From the NCBI GenBank assembly GCA_963822255.1, contig CAWGGV010000009.1, positions 186,001 to 250,000 of the forward strand: a stretch of DNA of 64,000 bases. The letters are read 5' to 3'. This document shows, in pieces, positions 62,684-64,000 of the stretch (position 1 is its first letter; each line of letters begins with the position of its first letter). Position numbers and translations under genes: made by a program. The notes under the pieces are model-generated. The model had not been told where the DNA came from, searched no databases, and worked only from the letters and a program-made list of their open reading frames with translations. The DNA comes from UBA7803 sp963822255. Its GTDB lineage: Bacteria > Pseudomonadota > Gammaproteobacteria > Pseudomonadales > Azotimanducaceae.

Positions 62684-63997
62684 ATGGCCGTGACCGATTC
62701 CACCGCAGCCGGAAACCCGGCGCAGTCCGACATCGTCAAGGTGGCGTTCGCCAGCGCCGTCGGCACCACCGTCGAGTGGTACGACTTCTTCATCTATGGC
62801 ACCGCCGCGGCGCTGGTGTTCAACCGCCAGTTTTTCCCGCAGATCGATCCGCTGATGGGCACCCTGGCGGCCTTCGCCACCTTCGGGGTGGGTTTCGTCG
62901 CGCGCCCCGTGGGGGGCGTGGTGTTCGGTCACTTCGGCGACCGCATCGGCCGCAAGACCATGCTGGTGTTGTCGCTGCTGATCATGGGGGTCGCTACGTT
63001 CCTCATCGGCTTTCTGCCGTCCTACGACCGCATCGGCTTCTGGGCGCCGCTGCTGCTGGTGGTGCTCCGGCTGCTGCAGGGGTTCGGGGTCGGCGGCGAG
63101 TGGGGCGGTGCGGTGCTGATGGCGGTGGAACATGCGCCCAGCGGGCGGCGCGGCTTCTTCGGCTCGTGGCCGCAGATCGGTGTGCCGGCCGGGCTGCTGC
63201 TGGCGACCGCGGTGTTCTCGGTTTTTTCCGCCATGCCCGACCAGGCGTTCCAGGACTGGGGCTGGCGGGTGCCGTTCCTGCTCAGCATCGTGCTGGTCGC
63301 CATCGGGCTGTTCATCCGCCTCAGGTTGCTCGAGTCTCCGGCATTCCTCGAGCTCAAGAGCCAGGGGCGGGAGGCGCGCATGCCGATCCTCGAGGTGGTG
63401 CGCGAGCAGCCGCGGCCGGTGCTGGTGGCCATGGGGCTGCGGGTGGCGGAAAACGGCGCTTTTTACGTCTTCAGCGTGTTCGTGCTCACGTACATCACCC
63501 AGCAACTGGGGCTGTCCCGCAGCGTCGCCCTGAACGGCGTGCTCATCGCCGCGGCGGTGGAGCTGTTCACGATACCGGCTTTCGCCGCGCTGTCGGACCG
63601 GATCGGTCGGCGGCCGGTGTATCTGTTCGGCGCGCTGCTGTCGCTGGTGTTCGCCTTCCCGTTTTTCTGGCTCCTGGACACCGGCTCGCCACCCCTCATC
63701 GTGCTCGCCATCGTGGTGTCCCTGGCGCTCGGTCACGCCGCCATGTACGGCCCGCAGGCAGCCTTCTTCTCGGAGCTGTTCAGCACGCGCGTGCGCTACA
63801 GCGGCGCATCGCTCGGATACCAACTCGCCTCCGTGTTTGCCGGCGGGCTGTCGCCGGTCATCGCCACGGCGCTGCTCGCCTGGCAGCGCGGCGACCCCTG
63901 GGCAGTGGCCGCCTACATGGCGTTCATGGCGCTGGTGACCCTCGTATCCGCCGCCGTTGCAAAGGAAACCCACCGCACCGACATTGCCGCTGGTTAG
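62684..63997 (+). CDS. MHS-family metabolite:proton symporter (MFS)
   Basis: 437 aa with 12 helices. ASAVGTTVEWYDFFIYGTAAALVFN is the diagnostic first helix of the metabolite:H+ symporter group (ShiA, ProP, YhjE), and FGHFGDRIGRK is the MFS loop. Transports a carboxylate, betaine or sugar acid; substrate unknown. ATG 62684 follows GAGGGGGTAGC. The gene ends at TAG 63995-63997, three bases from the window edge. Confidence 0.9.
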   Translation: MAVTDSTAAGNPAQSDIVKVAFASAVGTTVEWYDFFIYGTAAALVFNRQFFPQIDPLMGTLAAFATFGVGFVARPVGGVVFGHFGDRIGRKTMLVLSLLIMGVATFLIGFLPSYDRIGFWAPLLLVVLRLLQGFGVGGEWGGAVLMAVEHAPSGRRGFFGSWPQIGVPAGLLLATAVFSVFSAMPDQAFQDWGWRVPFLLSIVLVAIGLFIRLRLLESPAFLELKSQGREARMPILEVVREQPRPVLVAMGLRVAENGAFYVFSVFVLTYITQQLGLSRSVALNGVLIAAAVELFTIPAFAALSDRIGRRPVYLFGALLSLVFAFPFFWLLDTGSPPLIVLAIVVSLALGHAAMYGPQAAFFSELFSTRVRYSGASLGYQLASVFAGGLSPVIATALLAWQRGDPWAVAAYMAFMALVTLVSAAVAKETHRTDIAAG

Positions 63998-64000
63998 CAG

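Overview
The window is a uniformly GC-rich (roughly two-thirds G+C), gene-dense stretch of bacterial chromosome. It has no rRNA, tRNA, phage, integrase or transposase that I can see. MscS, AI-2E permease and BrkB envelope proteins, a YghU-type glutathione transferase, a Pat-type lysine acetyltransferase, a subclass B3 metallo-beta-lactamase fold and REP-like palindromes of the TGTGGGAGCG kind all point to a high-GC proteobacterium, most likely a gammaproteobacterium. That placement is inference from protein types; there is no phylogenetic marker here.

Layout. 1-4 kb: aldo/keto reductase plus Baeyer-Villiger-type monooxygenase, an outer-membrane barrel and a BrkB membrane protein carrying an unexpected HepT-like N-terminal domain. 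4-8.2 kb: a cupin, a CstB-like persulfide dioxygenase/rhodanese, and two overlapping GAPDH genes of which the first lacks the catalytic cysteine. 8.2-13 kb: an AAA/BTAD regulator, an AI-2E permease, a PRC-barrel protein and an LLM flavin oxidoreductase. 13-19 kb: a membrane patatin, an SDR, an alpha/beta hydrolase, an MFS carrier and a small SAP/Cys protein. 19-26 kb: MscS, a lipoprotein quinoprotein dehydrogenase with a partner cytochrome c, a secreted protein and an M28 peptidase. 25.8-32 kb: a SelW-type selenoprotein whose in-frame TGA is followed by a SECIS-like hairpin, a broken conserved gene, then nitroreductase, HDAC-like deacetylase, Nudix and Pat-type acetyltransferase. 32-41 kb: App1-like phosphatase, adenylate cyclase with an AhpD-like protein, a truncated cytochrome c peroxidase, a secreted propeller protein, a second LLM oxidoreductase and a lytic transglycosylase. 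41-49.5 kb: epimerase, a terpenoid-cyclase-fold protein with MDR and VOC enzymes, hydrolase, SMP-30, B3 beta-lactamase fused to a SnoaL-like domain, and MFS. 49.6-64 kb: MFS, TspO, sulfotransferase, lactonase-like PTE plus acyl-CoA ligase, a 192-bp tandem repeat, amino-acid permease, a GluR0-like potassium channel, CDF transporter, YghU, nitronate monooxygenase, DUF5996 and MFS.

Many genes are xenobiotic or secondary-metabolite style enzymes (BVMO, SDR, MDR, LLM, PTE, sulfotransferase, nitronate monooxygenase), suggesting a versatile environmental heterotroph. Overlapping stop/start codons tie several pairs together: AKR-BVMO, GAPDH pair, dehydrogenase-cytochrome, nitroreductase-deacetylase, cyclase-fold-MDR and PTE-ligase.

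Caution: reading frames break repeatedly in a few places (about 60-410, 24.4 kb, 26.2-27.05 kb, 39.4 kb) inside genes whose protein similarity continues in another frame. The clustering suggests uncorrected indels in the sequence rather than gene decay.
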